A DNA stretch of 64,000 bases from LMUY01 sp965199165 (GCA_965199165.1 OZ240681.1:1736001-1800000), one strand, 5' to 3'. Positions 34,069 through 43,621 are shown, counted from the first letter of the stretch. Notes: a model not told the origin generated them from the sequence alone. A program made the numbers and translations.

Positions 34069-34197
34069 ATGAACGAGCGCACGGCCGCGGTGCTGCGGAC
34101 CTTGGCCGTCCTGGCCGTCGTGTCGCTTGCCTACGTGCTCATCGTCGACTGGGATGCCCTGGCTGCGGGATGGCGGGGTTTCGTCGGCAAGCTCTGA
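34069..34197 (+). CDS. 42-residue single-pass membrane protein
   Basis: ATG 34069 opens 42 codons with strongly G/C-ending third positions, like real genes in this window. A basic start (NERTAAVLR) leads into one hydrophobic helix (residues 11-25), then a short Trp-containing tail. No family recognised. No good Shine-Dalgarno match is visible, which lowers confidence. It stands alone between divergent and convergent neighbours. Confidence 0.5.
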   Translation: MNERTAAVLRTLAVLAVVSLAYVLIVDWDALAAGWRGFVGKL

Positions 34198-34312
34198 CCC
34201 TGCCGGTGGATGACCCCTTCTGCACGCTGGTCGCGTCGCACGCACGCGTGCAGTCTCGTCATCGGCTGCGCGAAGCCAGGAGCCCGTTCCTCGATGCCCA
34301 ACTGATCCGACG

Positions 34313-35992
34313 TCAGCCGCTCTGGAAGGGAAGGTCCAACCCCATCTCTCGTGCGCAGTCGATCGCAGCCGGGTAGCCGGCGTCCGCATGCCGCATGACC
34401 CCGCTGGCCGGGTCGTTCCACAGCACGCGTTCCAGGCGGCGGGCTGCCTCGGGCGTGCCGTCGGCCACGATCACCATGCCGGCATGCTGCGAGTAGCCCA
34501 TGCCCACGCCGCCGCCGTGATGCAGCGACACCCAGGTGGCGCCGGACGCGCAGTTGAGCAGCGCGTTCAGCAGCGGCCAGTCGGACACCGCGTCGCTGCC
34601 GTCGCGCATCGCCTCCGTCTCCCGGTTAGGCGACGCGACGGAGCCCGAGTCCAGATGGTCGCGGCCGATGACGACCGGCGCCATCAGCTCGCCGCGCGCC
34701 ACCATCTCGTTGAAGGCCAGGCCCAGGCGGTGGCGCTGCCCCAGCCCGACCCAGCAAATGCGCGCGGGGAGGCCCTGGAACGCGATCCGCTCCCGCGCCA
34801 TGTCGAGCCAGGTGTGCAGGTGGCGGTCGTCCGGCAGCAGCTCCTTCACCTTGGCGTCGGTGCGGGCGATGTCGGCCGGATCGCCGGAGAGCGCCGCCCA
34901 GCGGAACGGCCCGATGCCGCGGCAGAACAGCGGGCGGACATAGGCGGGGACGAAGCCCGGGAAGCTGAACGCATCCGCCAGCCCCATGTCCTTCGCCATC
35001 TGACGGATGTTGTTGCCGTAGTCCAGCGTCGGCACGCCCATGCGCCAGAACGCGAGCATCGCCTCGACCTGGACCCGCATGGACTGCTTTGCCGCCAGCA
35101 CCGTTCCTTTCGGGTCCCTGGCGGCCCTCTCCGCGTAGTCCGCCAGCGTCCAGCCGGCCGGGAGGTAGCCATGGAGGGGGTCGTGCGCCGAGGTCTGGTC
35201 GGTGACGGCATCGGGCCGCACCCCGCGCCGCACCAGCTCCGGAAAGATTTCGGCCGCGTTGCCGAGCAGGCCGATCGAGACCGGCCTGCGCTCGCGGCAC
35301 GACGCCGCGATCAGCTCCAGGGCCTCGTCCAGGGTCGCCGCCTGCCGGTCGAGGTAGCGGGTGCGCAGCCGCATCTCGATCCGGGTGGCCGAGCACTCGA
35401 CCGCCAGCATTGAGGCGCCCGCCATGGTGGCCGCGAGGGGCTGCGCGCCGCCCATGCCCCCTAGCCCCCCGGTGAGGATCCAGCGGCCGGCCAGGTCACC
35501 GCCATAATGCTGGCGGCCGACCTCGACGAAGGTCTCGTAGGTGCCCTGCACGATGCCCTGGCTGCCGATGTAGATCCAGGAGCCCGCGGTCATCTGGCCG
35601 TACATCATGAGCCCCTTGCGGTCGAGCTCGTTGAAATGCTCCCAATTGGCCCAGGCCGGCACGAGGTTGGAGTTGGCGATCAGCACGCGCGGCGCGTCGG
35701 GGTGAGTGCGGAACACGCCGACCGGCTTGCCGGACTGGACCAGCAGCGTCTGGTCTTCCTCCAGGTCGCGCAGGGCGGCGACGATGCGGTCGAAGCAGTC
35801 CCAGTTCCGCGCCGCACGGCCGATGCCGCCGTAAACGACGAGTTCCTCCGGGCGTTCCGCCACGTCGGGGTCGAGGTTGTTCATCAGCATGCGCAGCGGC
35901 GCCTCCGTCAGCCAGCTCTTGGCCGAAAGGACGGTCCCGAGTGGCGCGCGCACGATGCGGCTGTTGTCACGGCGGCTTGGAAGGGCAGTCAC
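34313..35992 (-). CDS. hutU: Urocanate hydratase
   Basis: A 559-residue, NAD-dependent enzyme that hydrates urocanate to imidazolonepropionate. Diagnostic parts are AKSWLTEAPLRMLMNNLDP, the NAD loop GGLGGMGGAQP, the catalytic Cys in PLFCRGIGPFRW, and SGSVASPNRETEAM and SLHHGGGVGMG. GTG 35992 gives the usual family length and has AGGA ten bases before; GTG 36031 would add 13 residues. No hutH, hutI or hutG is present. It lies 87 bases behind a sugar-type ABC binding protein in the same direction. Confidence 0.96.
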   Translation of the reverse strand: MTALPSRRDNSRIVRAPLGTVLSAKSWLTEAPLRMLMNNLDPDVAERPEELVVYGGIGRAARNWDCFDRIVAALRDLEEDQTLLVQSGKPVGVFRTHPDAPRVLIANSNLVPAWANWEHFNELDRKGLMMYGQMTAGSWIYIGSQGIVQGTYETFVEVGRQHYGGDLAGRWILTGGLGGMGGAQPLAATMAGASMLAVECSATRIEMRLRTRYLDRQAATLDEALELIAASCRERRPVSIGLLGNAAEIFPELVRRGVRPDAVTDQTSAHDPLHGYLPAGWTLADYAERAARDPKGTVLAAKQSMRVQVEAMLAFWRMGVPTLDYGNNIRQMAKDMGLADAFSFPGFVPAYVRPLFCRGIGPFRWAALSGDPADIARTDAKVKELLPDDRHLHTWLDMARERIAFQGLPARICWVGLGQRHRLGLAFNEMVARGELMAPVVIGRDHLDSGSVASPNRETEAMRDGSDAVSDWPLLNALLNCASGATWVSLHHGGGVGMGYSQHAGMVIVADGTPEAARRLERVLWNDPASGVMRHADAGYPAAIDCAREMGLDLPFQSG

Positions 35993-36079
35993 GCCGCGAT
36001 CATCCTGCGGCGCCGGCCGAGTCCGGTCCACGACCGCCGCGGTCGTGGGAACCGTCGCGTCGGTGGAACCAGGATCGGC

Positions 36080-37030
36080 TCAGTTGCACCGCGTCTTGTA
36101 GATGAACTGCTGCACCTCGGGCGTTTCGACGTTGGCCTTGGTCGCGATGACGAACGGCGTGTGTACCTCGCGCTCGACCGGCTTGCCGTCCAGCGCGTCC
36201 ACCATCATCTGCAAGCCCAGTTGGCCGACCTTGTAGGGATACTGCACGACGTCGGCGGTCACGATGCCTTCCTTGATGTCCTGCACGATCGGGTCCGAGG
36301 TGTCGAAGCCCACGATCTTGATCCGGCCGATCCCGCCTGCCTCGCGCACGCCGGTGGCAGCGCCCTCGGTGTTGTTGGTGGTGATGGTGAAGATGCCGTT
36401 GAGGTCCGGATGCGCGGCCACCGTGGACGTCACGAGCGAGGCCGCCTTCGCCGTCTGGTTGGCGCTGAACTGGACGCCGAGATAGGTGATGCCCGGGTGC
36501 TTCTTGATCTCGGTCTCGAAGCCTTGCAGCCGTTGCTGCGACACGACGGCCGCCGGCGAGTTCTCCAGCGCCATGACCGTGCCCTTGTCGTCGATCGCTA
36601 CGGCCAGCGCCTTGGCCGCCTGCACGCCGCCGTCCATGTTGTCCGATTGGATGTTGGCCAGCGCGATGCTCATGTCCTGGAGGTCACCGTCGATGGACAT
36701 GATCTTGATGCCGGCGGACTTGGCTTGCAGCAGCGTCGGGTTCAGCGCCACCGGGTCGGTGGAGACGAACATGATCCCCTCGGGGTGCGCCGCGATGACG
36801 GCGTCCAGCACGCGCATCTGCAGCGCCGGCTGGTATTGCGGCGGCCCCTGGATGTCGAGGTCGACACCCAGCCGCTTTGCCGCCTCGGTCGCGCCGCATC
36901 CGACCGTGGTGTAGAACGGGTTCCCGGTCAGCCCCATGATGTAGGTGATGCGGTGCGGCGCCGCGGCGGCCCCCGGCGACTGCGCCGCCATGGCCAGCAG
37001 CGATAGCGTCGCGGTGAGTGTCAGGCGCAT
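36080..37030 (-). CDS. Sugar-type ABC transporter substrate-binding protein (RbsB/FrcB-like)
   Basis: A 316-residue periplasmic protein with a signal peptide (cut near residue 23). It has the periplasmic-binding-protein type 1 fold: NPFYTTVGCGATEAAKRLG, FVSTDPVALNPTLLQAK, SIDGD and GFDTSDPIVQDIKEG. AGGGG before ATG 37030 supports the start. It is the third gene of an ATPase-permease-binding protein operon. The ligand is not evident; hutU just downstream makes an imidazole compound one possibility. Confidence 0.9.
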   Translation of the reverse strand: MRLTLTATLSLLAMAAQSPGAAAAPHRITYIMGLTGNPFYTTVGCGATEAAKRLGVDLDIQGPPQYQPALQMRVLDAVIAAHPEGIMFVSTDPVALNPTLLQAKSAGIKIMSIDGDLQDMSIALANIQSDNMDGGVQAAKALAVAIDDKGTVMALENSPAAVVSQQRLQGFETEIKKHPGITYLGVQFSANQTAKAASLVTSTVAAHPDLNGIFTITTNNTEGAATGVREAGGIGRIKIVGFDTSDPIVQDIKEGIVTADVVQYPYKVGQLGLQMMVDALDGKPVEREVHTPFVIATKANVETPEVQQFIYKTRCN

Positions 37031-37057
37031 TCGGTTCCCCTGGTTCTGTCGGGCGCG

Positions 37058-38104
37058 TCAGGCGCGTTCGCGGCCGCGCCGCTTGAGTTGGTCGGCGTAG
37101 ACGGCGGCGATCACCACGAAGCCGATCACGACCATCTGCCAGAACGGCTGCACGCCCATGATGATGAAGCCGTTGGCCAGCACCGCGGGGATGAATACGC
37201 CGATGACGGTGCCGATGACGGTGCCGCTGCCGCCCGACAGGCTGGTGCCCCCCAGGACGACGGCGGTGATCGCTTCCAGCGGGTCCGTGCCGTGGCCCTC
37301 GAGCGTGGTGGTGGAGAAGCGGCCCAGCGAGAGCATCGCGGCCACCCCCGCCAGCAACCCGCTCAACACGTAGAGCGAGAGCAGATGGTTGCCGACGTTG
37401 ATGCCGGCCCGGCGCGATGCCTCCGGGTTGGAGCCGACCAGGAAGGTGTGGCGGCCGTAGCGCGTCATGTGCAGCCAGACCATGCCGATGATGGTGAACA
37501 CCGCGGTGATGATGACGAGGTAGGGCACGCCGAAGACGCTTCCGGTGCCGAGTGCGATCAAGGAACCGGGCACGGTGCGGATATCGTTGCCGTCCGTCAC
37601 GAGGTAGGACAGGCCCAGCGCCGACCCCATCGATCCGAGCGTGGTGATCAATGCCGAGACGCGCAGGCGCGATATGCAGAAGCCGTTGAACAGCCCCCAG
37701 GCCGCGCCGGCCAACAGCGCGGCGGCGGTGCCGACCACGACGGTGCCCAAGCCGTCGGTGCCCATCGCCTCCATCGTCTTGGCCGCGGCCACGCCGGCGA
37801 ACACCAGCACCGAGCCGATCGAGAGGTCGAAGCCGCCCGCGATCATCACGAACGTCATGCCGATGGAGAGGATCAGCAGCGTGGACGCATCGAGGAAGAT
37901 GTTGCGGATGTTGAACACGCTGGCGAAGGTGTTGGGTCGGGCCAGCGCGAAGAACGCGCACATCAGCAACAGGATGACGAGCATGTAGAACGGCGACGAG
38001 CTGGCCACCGTGCGGGCCCGCTTGGTGAGGCTGGGGGGCGGCAGCAACGGTGCCTCGGCGATGAAATCCGGCCCGGATGTGCGGCCGATCACGTCCTGCG
38101 TCAT
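37058..38104 (-). CDS. Sugar-type ABC transporter permease (RbsC/FrcC-like)
   Basis: A 348-residue membrane protein of the BPD_transp_2 family with eight to ten helices. Conserved regions are FVMIAGGFDLSIGSVL, GAAWGLFNGFCISRLRVSALITTLGSM and TAVVLGGTSLSGGSGTVIGT. ATG 38104 overlaps the ATPase stop by four bases. Confidence 0.93.
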   Translation of the reverse strand: MTQDVIGRTSGPDFIAEAPLLPPPSLTKRARTVASSSPFYMLVILLLMCAFFALARPNTFASVFNIRNIFLDASTLLILSIGMTFVMIAGGFDLSIGSVLVFAGVAAAKTMEAMGTDGLGTVVVGTAAALLAGAAWGLFNGFCISRLRVSALITTLGSMGSALGLSYLVTDGNDIRTVPGSLIALGTGSVFGVPYLVIITAVFTIIGMVWLHMTRYGRHTFLVGSNPEASRRAGINVGNHLLSLYVLSGLLAGVAAMLSLGRFSTTTLEGHGTDPLEAITAVVLGGTSLSGGSGTVIGTVIGVFIPAVLANGFIIMGVQPFWQMVVIGFVVIAAVYADQLKRRGRERA

Positions 38105-38907
38105 GCGGCAGCCTCCTCCGCCGGGTCCAATGCGCCGGTCATCGCACCCACGAGGTCCTGCACGCTCAGCCGCTCGTTGCGCAGCCGCGCGATGCGGCGG
38201 CCCAGACGGAGCACCTCGATGCTGTCGGCGACCTGCAGCACGTCGCGCATGTTATGGCTGATCAGAACGATGGCCACCCCGGTGTCGCGGATGCGCCGGA
38301 TCAGGTCCAGTGTACGCCCGGTCTGCAACACCCCGAGTGCGGCCGTCGGTTCGTCCATGAACACCACGCTCCTGGCCCACATGATCGAGCGGCAGATCGC
38401 CACGCTCTGGCGCTGCCCGCCGGAAAGGCTGGCGATCGGCGCGTCCATGTCCTTGAGCGAGACGCTGAGCCGGCGGAACGCCTGCTGGCTCTCGCTGCGC
38501 ATGGCCGCGTTGTCGAGGAACCCGAGGCGGCCGAGCAGGCCCGGGCGCAGCCGCTCCCGCCCCATGAACATGTTGGCCGAAGGCGAAAGGTCCGGCGCGA
38601 CCGAAAGGTCCTGGTAGACCGTTTCGACCCCGGCAGCATGGGCGTCCGCGGGCGAGTTGAAGGTCGCAGGCGTGCCACCGACGAGGATCTCGCCCGAGGT
38701 CGCCTTGTTCACGCCCGACAGGATCTTGACGAGCGTGCTCTTGCCGGCGCCGTTGTCGCCGATCAGCGCCGTGATCTCACCGGAGTTGGCGACGAAGTCC
38801 GCGCCACGCAGCGCCTCCACGTGGCCGAAGCGCTTGGTGATGGCCCGTGCCTCGAGCACGGGCTTCGCGCCGGTCGTTCCGTCCAGACCGGGTTCCTGCA
38901 TCATCAT
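38101..38907 (-). CDS. Sugar-type ABC transporter ATPase, single domain (FrcA-like)
   Basis: A 268-residue ATPase with one nucleotide-binding domain, unlike RbsA, which has two. Walker A is GDNGAGKSTLVK, the signature LSGGQRQSVAICRSI, Walker B VVFMDEPTAALG and switch His in LISHNMRD. Single-domain forms such as FrcA exist in rhizobia. It opens the operon ATPase-permease-binding protein-hutU. Three Met codons at the start make the exact initiation site uncertain by two residues. Confidence 0.93.
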   Translation of the reverse strand: MMMQEPGLDGTTGAKPVLEARAITKRFGHVEALRGADFVANSGEITALIGDNGAGKSTLVKILSGVNKATSGEILVGGTPATFNSPADAHAAGVETVYQDLSVAPDLSPSANMFMGRERLRPGLLGRLGFLDNAAMRSESQQAFRRLSVSLKDMDAPIASLSGGQRQSVAICRSIMWARSVVFMDEPTAALGVLQTGRTLDLIRRIRDTGVAIVLISHNMRDVLQVADSIEVLRLGRRIARLRNERLSVQDLVGAMTGALDPAEEAAA

Positions 38908-38970
38908 CCCCGCGCATTCGAATGCATGGAAGTCTACGCAGCCCTGCCATGCGGTAGCAAGAGGAGAACT

Positions 38971-39999
38971 TCAGGGCGATCCGGCTTTCAGGATCTGCGC
39001 GATGACGGCAATCTCGTCATACATCCGCCATTCGCGGATGATCTTGCCGCGCCGGAACTCGAAATGCGACGACCCGAGCACCGCGACGGGCGCCTGGTTC
39101 ACCGGCCCATAGGCCGGCACGCCGCTATAGGTGCCGCGCAGCAGCCAGATCGCGGCGACGCGCAGGCCGAGGTCGGGCGACGCGTGGGTGCTGAAGTCCC
39201 GGATTTCCACCTGGCCATCGGGGAAGGCGGCAAGCAGGTCGATCAATTCGTTCTGGTAGGGTGCGATCCCCATCGCCCGACGCAGGCGCACCGACTGGAT
39301 CGCCACCGTATCGGCGCAGAAGCGGGTGACTTCGTCCATGTAGCGGCCGTTCCAGCAGCGCTCGAACAACTCGGCCACCATCTGGCACTCGGCATCGTGC
39401 CGGTTCGGCCGCTCCCCGGACATGCCGACCCGCACCGGATCGGAGAACCGCCCGGCGAAGGCGCCGCTCGCCTGCGTGTCGACCGCCCGGCCGAGCACGG
39501 GGGAGGACCGGGCCAGCTGCGCTGCAACCGCGAACGGGTCCAGGCCCAGATCCTGCAGGACGGCGAACTCGTCGCGCATCACCCACTCCTCGACCACCTT
39601 GCCGCCCCGCACCAGGCAGTGCGCCGTGCCGCGGTTCACCCACTGCTTCCCCGTGGGCGGGCCATAGGTCCAGTAGCCGTTATGCACCGCGTTGTTCAGC
39701 ACCCGGTGGCTGCTGATGAACCCATCCGTGCCGCGTTGCTCCCACACCACGTCGTCGTGCCCGCCACCACGGTTGTGGAAGGCGGACATGCGCTGGATGG
39801 AGTTCCGCATGACATGGTCGAAGCCGTAGGTTTCGCCATAGGCGGTATGCACCTGTACGTCCGGCGCGTAATGGTCCCGCAGGTGGCCGAGCCCGCGGGT
39901 GATCCAGATCCGGTCGGTCCAGCTGGTGATGTAGTCGCGCGGATCGGCATAGGGCGCGTAGGTGGCGGGGTCGATGCCGTCGAGTTGTTCGTTGCGCAA
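38971..39999 (-). CDS. Tandem SnoaL/NTF2-like polyketide-cyclase-fold protein
   Basis: A 342-residue protein made of two SnoaL-like domains (about residues 20-160 and 200-330). Each has the Trp/Tyr-rich conical fold pattern (TSWTDRIWITRGLGHLRDHY; ELFERCWNGRYMDEVTRF). TTG 39999 is chosen because AAGGGAG stands nine bases before it and the conserved part follows. The fold holds isomerases, hydratases and dehydratases as well as scaffolds, so no reaction is claimed. It is divergent from the MTOX-type oxidase, 71 bases apart. Confidence 0.85.
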   Translation of the reverse strand: MRNEQLDGIDPATYAPYADPRDYITSWTDRIWITRGLGHLRDHYAPDVQVHTAYGETYGFDHVMRNSIQRMSAFHNRGGGHDDVVWEQRGTDGFISSHRVLNNAVHNGYWTYGPPTGKQWVNRGTAHCLVRGGKVVEEWVMRDEFAVLQDLGLDPFAVAAQLARSSPVLGRAVDTQASGAFAGRFSDPVRVGMSGERPNRHDAECQMVAELFERCWNGRYMDEVTRFCADTVAIQSVRLRRAMGIAPYQNELIDLLAAFPDGQVEIRDFSTHASPDLGLRVAAIWLLRGTYSGVPAYGPVNQAPVAVLGSSHFEFRRGKIIREWRMYDEIAVIAQILKAGSP

Positions 40000-40070
40000 G
40001 GCGTTTGGCTCCCTTGTGGCGGTGCGTATGCCGGGCCAGCATCGTGCGTGCATGTGGTGGAGTGGGCAAG

Positions 40071-41222
40071 ATGGCGGAGACGGCGGACGTGGTGGTCGTG
40101 GGCCTGGGAGCGATGGGCAGTGCGGCGCTGCACCGCCTCGCACTGTCCGGCGTGCGGGCCGTCGGGATCGACCGGTTCCACCCGCCGCACGATCGCGGGT
40201 CGACCCACGGCGAAAGCCGCATCACGCGGCTGGCGGTGGGCGAGGGAGCGGAATACGCCCCGCTGGTGCGCCGCTCGCACGAGATCTGGCGGGAGCTGGA
40301 GGCGGAAACCGGGGAGAGCCTGTTCCTGCAGACGGGCGGGTTGATCATGGGTTCGGGCAGCGGCGTCGCCTTGCATCACGGCAAGGATAACTTCGTCCAG
40401 CGCACCATCGCCGTGGCCCGCGAGCATGGCATCCCGCACGAAGAACTGGATGCGGCGGAGATCGGGCATCGCTTCCCGCAATTCGGGCTGGCCGGTGACG
40501 AGTTCGCCTGTTTCGAACCGAGCGCCGGGCTGGTGTTCCCCGAACGCTGCGTTGCGGTGCAGCTCCGCCTGGCACAGGCGCGGGGGGCGGTGCTGCATTG
40601 CGGCGAGAGGGTGAGCGCGGTGACCGACATCCCCGGCGGCGTCGCGGTGACGACGGGGCAGCGGGTCATCCATGCCAGGCGCGCCATCCTCACGGCCGGG
40701 CCGTGGCTGCCGCAGCTGGCCGGCGGGCGGCTGGGTGAGGTCGCGTCCGTCTACCGGCAGGTCCTGCACTGGTTCGAGGCGGAGGACACGGCGGCCTACG
40801 CACCGGACCGCTTCCCCGTGTTCATCTGGATGCACGGGACGGGCGAGGACGATTATTTCTACGGCTTCCCCGCGCTGCCGGGCTCCGGGCTGGTGAAGGT
40901 GGCGACGGAGCAATATGCCGGGGCCGTGGACCCGGACGCGGTGGACCGGACGGTCAGCCCGGCCGAGGCTGCGGCGATGGCCCACGACCACGTCGCCGGC
41001 CGGCTGCATGGCGTGACAGCAACGTGCGCACGGTCGGCGACGTGCCTGTATACCGTCACGCCCGACCGCGGGTTCATCGTGGACAGCCTGCCCGGGCGAC
41101 CCGCGGTGCTGGTGGCGTCCGCGTGCTCGGGGCATGGCTTCAAGCACTCGGCGGCGGTGGGGGAGTTGCTGGCTGGCGAGGCGGTGGAAGCGGCCTTCCG
41201 GCTCGACCGGTTCTCCGCCTAG
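40071..41222 (+). CDS. Sarcosine oxidase/N-methyl-L-tryptophan oxidase-type flavoprotein
   Basis: A 383-residue monomeric amine oxidase. The FAD motif VVGLGAMGSAALHRLA and the acidic strand end GIDRFHPPHDRGSTHGESRITR are at the N-terminus. The C-terminal CSGHGFKHS contains the Cys that binds FAD covalently in this family. Products would be a demethylated amine, formaldehyde and hydrogen peroxide. GGAG before ATG 40071 sets the start. Its exact N-methyl substrate cannot be read from sequence. Confidence 0.92.
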   Translation: MAETADVVVVGLGAMGSAALHRLALSGVRAVGIDRFHPPHDRGSTHGESRITRLAVGEGAEYAPLVRRSHEIWRELEAETGESLFLQTGGLIMGSGSGVALHHGKDNFVQRTIAVAREHGIPHEELDAAEIGHRFPQFGLAGDEFACFEPSAGLVFPERCVAVQLRLAQARGAVLHCGERVSAVTDIPGGVAVTTGQRVIHARRAILTAGPWLPQLAGGRLGEVASVYRQVLHWFEAEDTAAYAPDRFPVFIWMHGTGEDDYFYGFPALPGSGLVKVATEQYAGAVDPDAVDRTVSPAEAAAMAHDHVAGRLHGVTATCARSATCLYTVTPDRGFIVDSLPGRPAVLVASACSGHGFKHSAAVGELLAGEAVEAAFRLDRFSA

Positions 41223-41246
41223 CGCGCACTCAGGCGGTCGCGACCG

Positions 41247-42848
41247 TCACGCAGCCAGACCCAGCAGCTTGCGGGCGTGTGCCGCCAATGGCTTCTTCTG
41301 CACCTTGCTGCTGGCCGTCATGCCGATCTGTTCGAAATCCGGCACCAGCCAGACATGGCGCGGCACCTTGAAGCCGGCCATCCGCTCCTTGCACCAGGCG
41401 ATCACCGCCGCCGGGTCGCAAGGCACGCCCTCCTTGGCGATGACGAAGGCGGCCACCACCTCGACCAGCCGCGCATCCGGCACGCCGACCACGGCGGCTT
41501 GCCGGACGGCCGGGTGGCGATGCAGCCAATCCTCGACCTCCGCCGGGGAGACGTTCTCGCCGCCGACCCGCACGATGTCCTTCAGCCGGCCCAGGAAGCG
41601 CAGGCGGCCGTCCGCGTCCAGCACCCCCAGGTCGCCAGTGGACAGCCAGCCCTCCGCGTCCAGCGCCGCCGCGGTCTCCTCCGGCCGGTCGTAATAGCCC
41701 CGCATCACGCTCCAGCCGCGCACGGTGATCTCGCCCGGCGTCCCGGCCGGGCACTCGGCGCCGTCTTCGGCGCGGATGCGAACGGCGAGGCCCGGCTGCG
41801 GCCGCATGCGGGAGGTGAGGCGCACCGCCTCCGGCTCCCACCAGCAGGATTGGGCGATGTTGGGCGACGCCTCCGACAGGCCGTAGCCGGCGACGCATTC
41901 CCGCGCGCCCAACTCCTCCGACACCCGGCGCAGCACCGCCTCGGACGCCGCGACCCAGCCGCCGCGCAGGTGCAGCCTGCGTGCCGGGCGGCTGGGATGG
42001 TCCAGCAGCATCAGCGCCATCGTGTCGTTGCCGGAGAAATGCGTGCAGCGCTCCGCCTCCATCAGCCGCAGCGCCTCCTCCGCCTCGAACCGGTCCATCG
42101 TCACCAGGGTGACCATGTGCTGCAGGCAGGCGAGCACGGAGAGCGTGCTGCCCGACACGTGGAAGAACGGCCGCGCCGAGTGGAACCGGTCGGCCGCGCG
42201 CAAGCCGATGCGGCTGCCGGAGACGAAGGCGTTGCCCAGCATATTGGCGTGGGTGAGCATCACTCCCTTGGGGAACGAGGTCGTGCCCGAGGTGTATTGG
42301 ATCAGCAGCAAATCGTCCGCCGCGCAATCGTCGGCCGCGTCCATCGTCCGCGCGCGGAACACGGGCAAGCCGATCGCCGCCGCGGGCACGTCGTCGCCCA
42401 GCACCACGATTCGCTCCAGCTCCGGCAAGGCCGGGTCTGGCAGCGCCGTGTCGATGCCGGGGCAGATGCCGCGCAACAGGGCGATGAAGTCCACCCGCAG
42501 CAGACGATCGGCCACGAACAGCATCCGTACGCGGGATTGCCGCAGGGCGTAGGCGATCTCCTCCCCGCGCAGCCGGGTGTTGATCGGAACCGTCACGGCG
42601 CCGAGGGTGCCGAGTGCCAGGAACAGCGCCACCCAACCCGGCCCGTTGCCCAGGCAGAGCCCGACATGGTCGCCCTTGCGAACCCCGGAAGCGGCCAGGC
42701 TGCCGCGCAGGGCCGCGACCTCGGCGGCCAGGCCGGCGAAGGTGATCCGCTCGTCCCGGGTCACCACCGCTTCGACATCGGGCGCCAGGGTGGCCGCGCG
42801 GTCCAGCGCCTCCGCCACCGTCAACGGACAGCCGGCCGGGCATCGCAT
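41247..42848 (-). CDS. AMP-forming acyl-CoA ligase
   Basis: A 533-residue adenylate-forming enzyme that makes an acyl-CoA from a carboxylate, ATP and CoA. Motifs are YTSGTTSFPKGVMLTH, GYGLSEASPN, STGDLGVLDADGRLRFLGR and, near the end, KVQKKPL with the catalytic Lys. ATG 42848 overlaps the stop of the crotonase gene (TGATG). It is the last gene of the nine-gene operon and probably activates the pathway's acid substrate or an intermediate. Confidence 0.93.
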   Translation of the reverse strand: MRCPAGCPLTVAEALDRAATLAPDVEAVVTRDERITFAGLAAEVAALRGSLAASGVRKGDHVGLCLGNGPGWVALFLALGTLGAVTVPINTRLRGEEIAYALRQSRVRMLFVADRLLRVDFIALLRGICPGIDTALPDPALPELERIVVLGDDVPAAAIGLPVFRARTMDAADDCAADDLLLIQYTSGTTSFPKGVMLTHANMLGNAFVSGSRIGLRAADRFHSARPFFHVSGSTLSVLACLQHMVTLVTMDRFEAEEALRLMEAERCTHFSGNDTMALMLLDHPSRPARRLHLRGGWVAASEAVLRRVSEELGARECVAGYGLSEASPNIAQSCWWEPEAVRLTSRMRPQPGLAVRIRAEDGAECPAGTPGEITVRGWSVMRGYYDRPEETAAALDAEGWLSTGDLGVLDADGRLRFLGRLKDIVRVGGENVSPAEVEDWLHRHPAVRQAAVVGVPDARLVEVVAAFVIAKEGVPCDPAAVIAWCKERMAGFKVPRHVWLVPDFEQIGMTASSKVQKKPLAAHARKLLGLAA

Positions 42849-43621
42849 CACGAGGCTTCTCCCGCCCCGGGCGTGCGCACCGCCTGGGCGAACTGGTCGA
42901 TCCCCTTGCGCCAGCTGCCATCCGCCAGCAGCCGCTCGATCTGTGCCAGCTCGATCCGCACGCCGGTGGCCAGCGGGACTTCCTCGCCCAGCTCCACCGC
43001 CTGCTTGGTCAGCGCCATGGCCAGCGGCGGCGCGGCGGCGATGGTGGCGGCGATCGCCTCCGCCTCCGCGGCCGCATCGGCCACCAGGCGCGCAACCAGG
43101 CCGAGCCCCAGCGCTTCCTCCGCCGGCATGGTGCGGCCGGTGAACAGCAGCTCCTTCGCCCGGCGCTTGCCCACCACGCGTTGCAGCCGCTGCGTCGCGC
43201 CCACCGTGCCCCAGAGCGGCTCGGGGAAGCGGAAGGATGCGGCGGCGGAGGCGATGATGAAGTCGCACGCCATGGCGATCTCCCCGCCGGACCCGACGAC
43301 CGGCCCGTCCACCACGGCGACCACCGGCTTGCTGCACCGCTCGACCGTCTCGTAGGCGGCGAACGCAGCCAGGCGCCGGGCGCGGACCCATGCCTCGTCC
43401 TTGCCCTGCCGCTCCTTCAGGTCTGCGCCGGCGCAGAACACCGGTCCCGCCGCATCCAGCAGCACGACGCGAACGTCCGCCGCGGCGTCCAGCGCGACGA
43501 AGGCGTCCCGCAGCGCGTGGCACATGGGCAGGTCCAGGGCGTTGCGCGCACGCGAGCGGTTCAGCGTCACCCGCGCGACGGCGCCGTCCTGCCGCAGCAG
43601 GACGGGGGCGTCCGCGGTCAT
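42848..43621 (-). CDS. Enoyl-CoA hydratase/isomerase, complete active site
   Basis: A 257-residue crotonase. The oxyanion loops are FCAGADLKER and GSGGEIAMACD. Both catalytic Glu of the classical hydratase appear kept (GGEIA and FRFPEPLWG). It is the only one of three crotonases in this operon with both. ATG 43621 overlaps the CoA-transferase stop (ATGA). Confidence 0.92.
   Translation of the reverse strand: MTADAPVLLRQDGAVARVTLNRSRARNALDLPMCHALRDAFVALDAAADVRVVLLDAAGPVFCAGADLKERQGKDEAWVRARRLAAFAAYETVERCSKPVVAVVDGPVVGSGGEIAMACDFIIASAAASFRFPEPLWGTVGATQRLQRVVGKRRAKELLFTGRTMPAEEALGLGLVARLVADAAAEAEAIAATIAAAPPLAMALTKQAVELGEEVPLATGVRIELAQIERLLADGSWRKGIDQFAQAVRTPGAGEAS

Noticed and set aside
41247..43523. 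Long frame suggesting a crotonase-ligase fusion
   Set aside because: The upstream part is out of frame with the crotonase and non-homologous. The ATG at 42848 overlaps the crotonase stop. The same argument removes extended frames at 42848-44287, 45523-46968 and 47261-48259.
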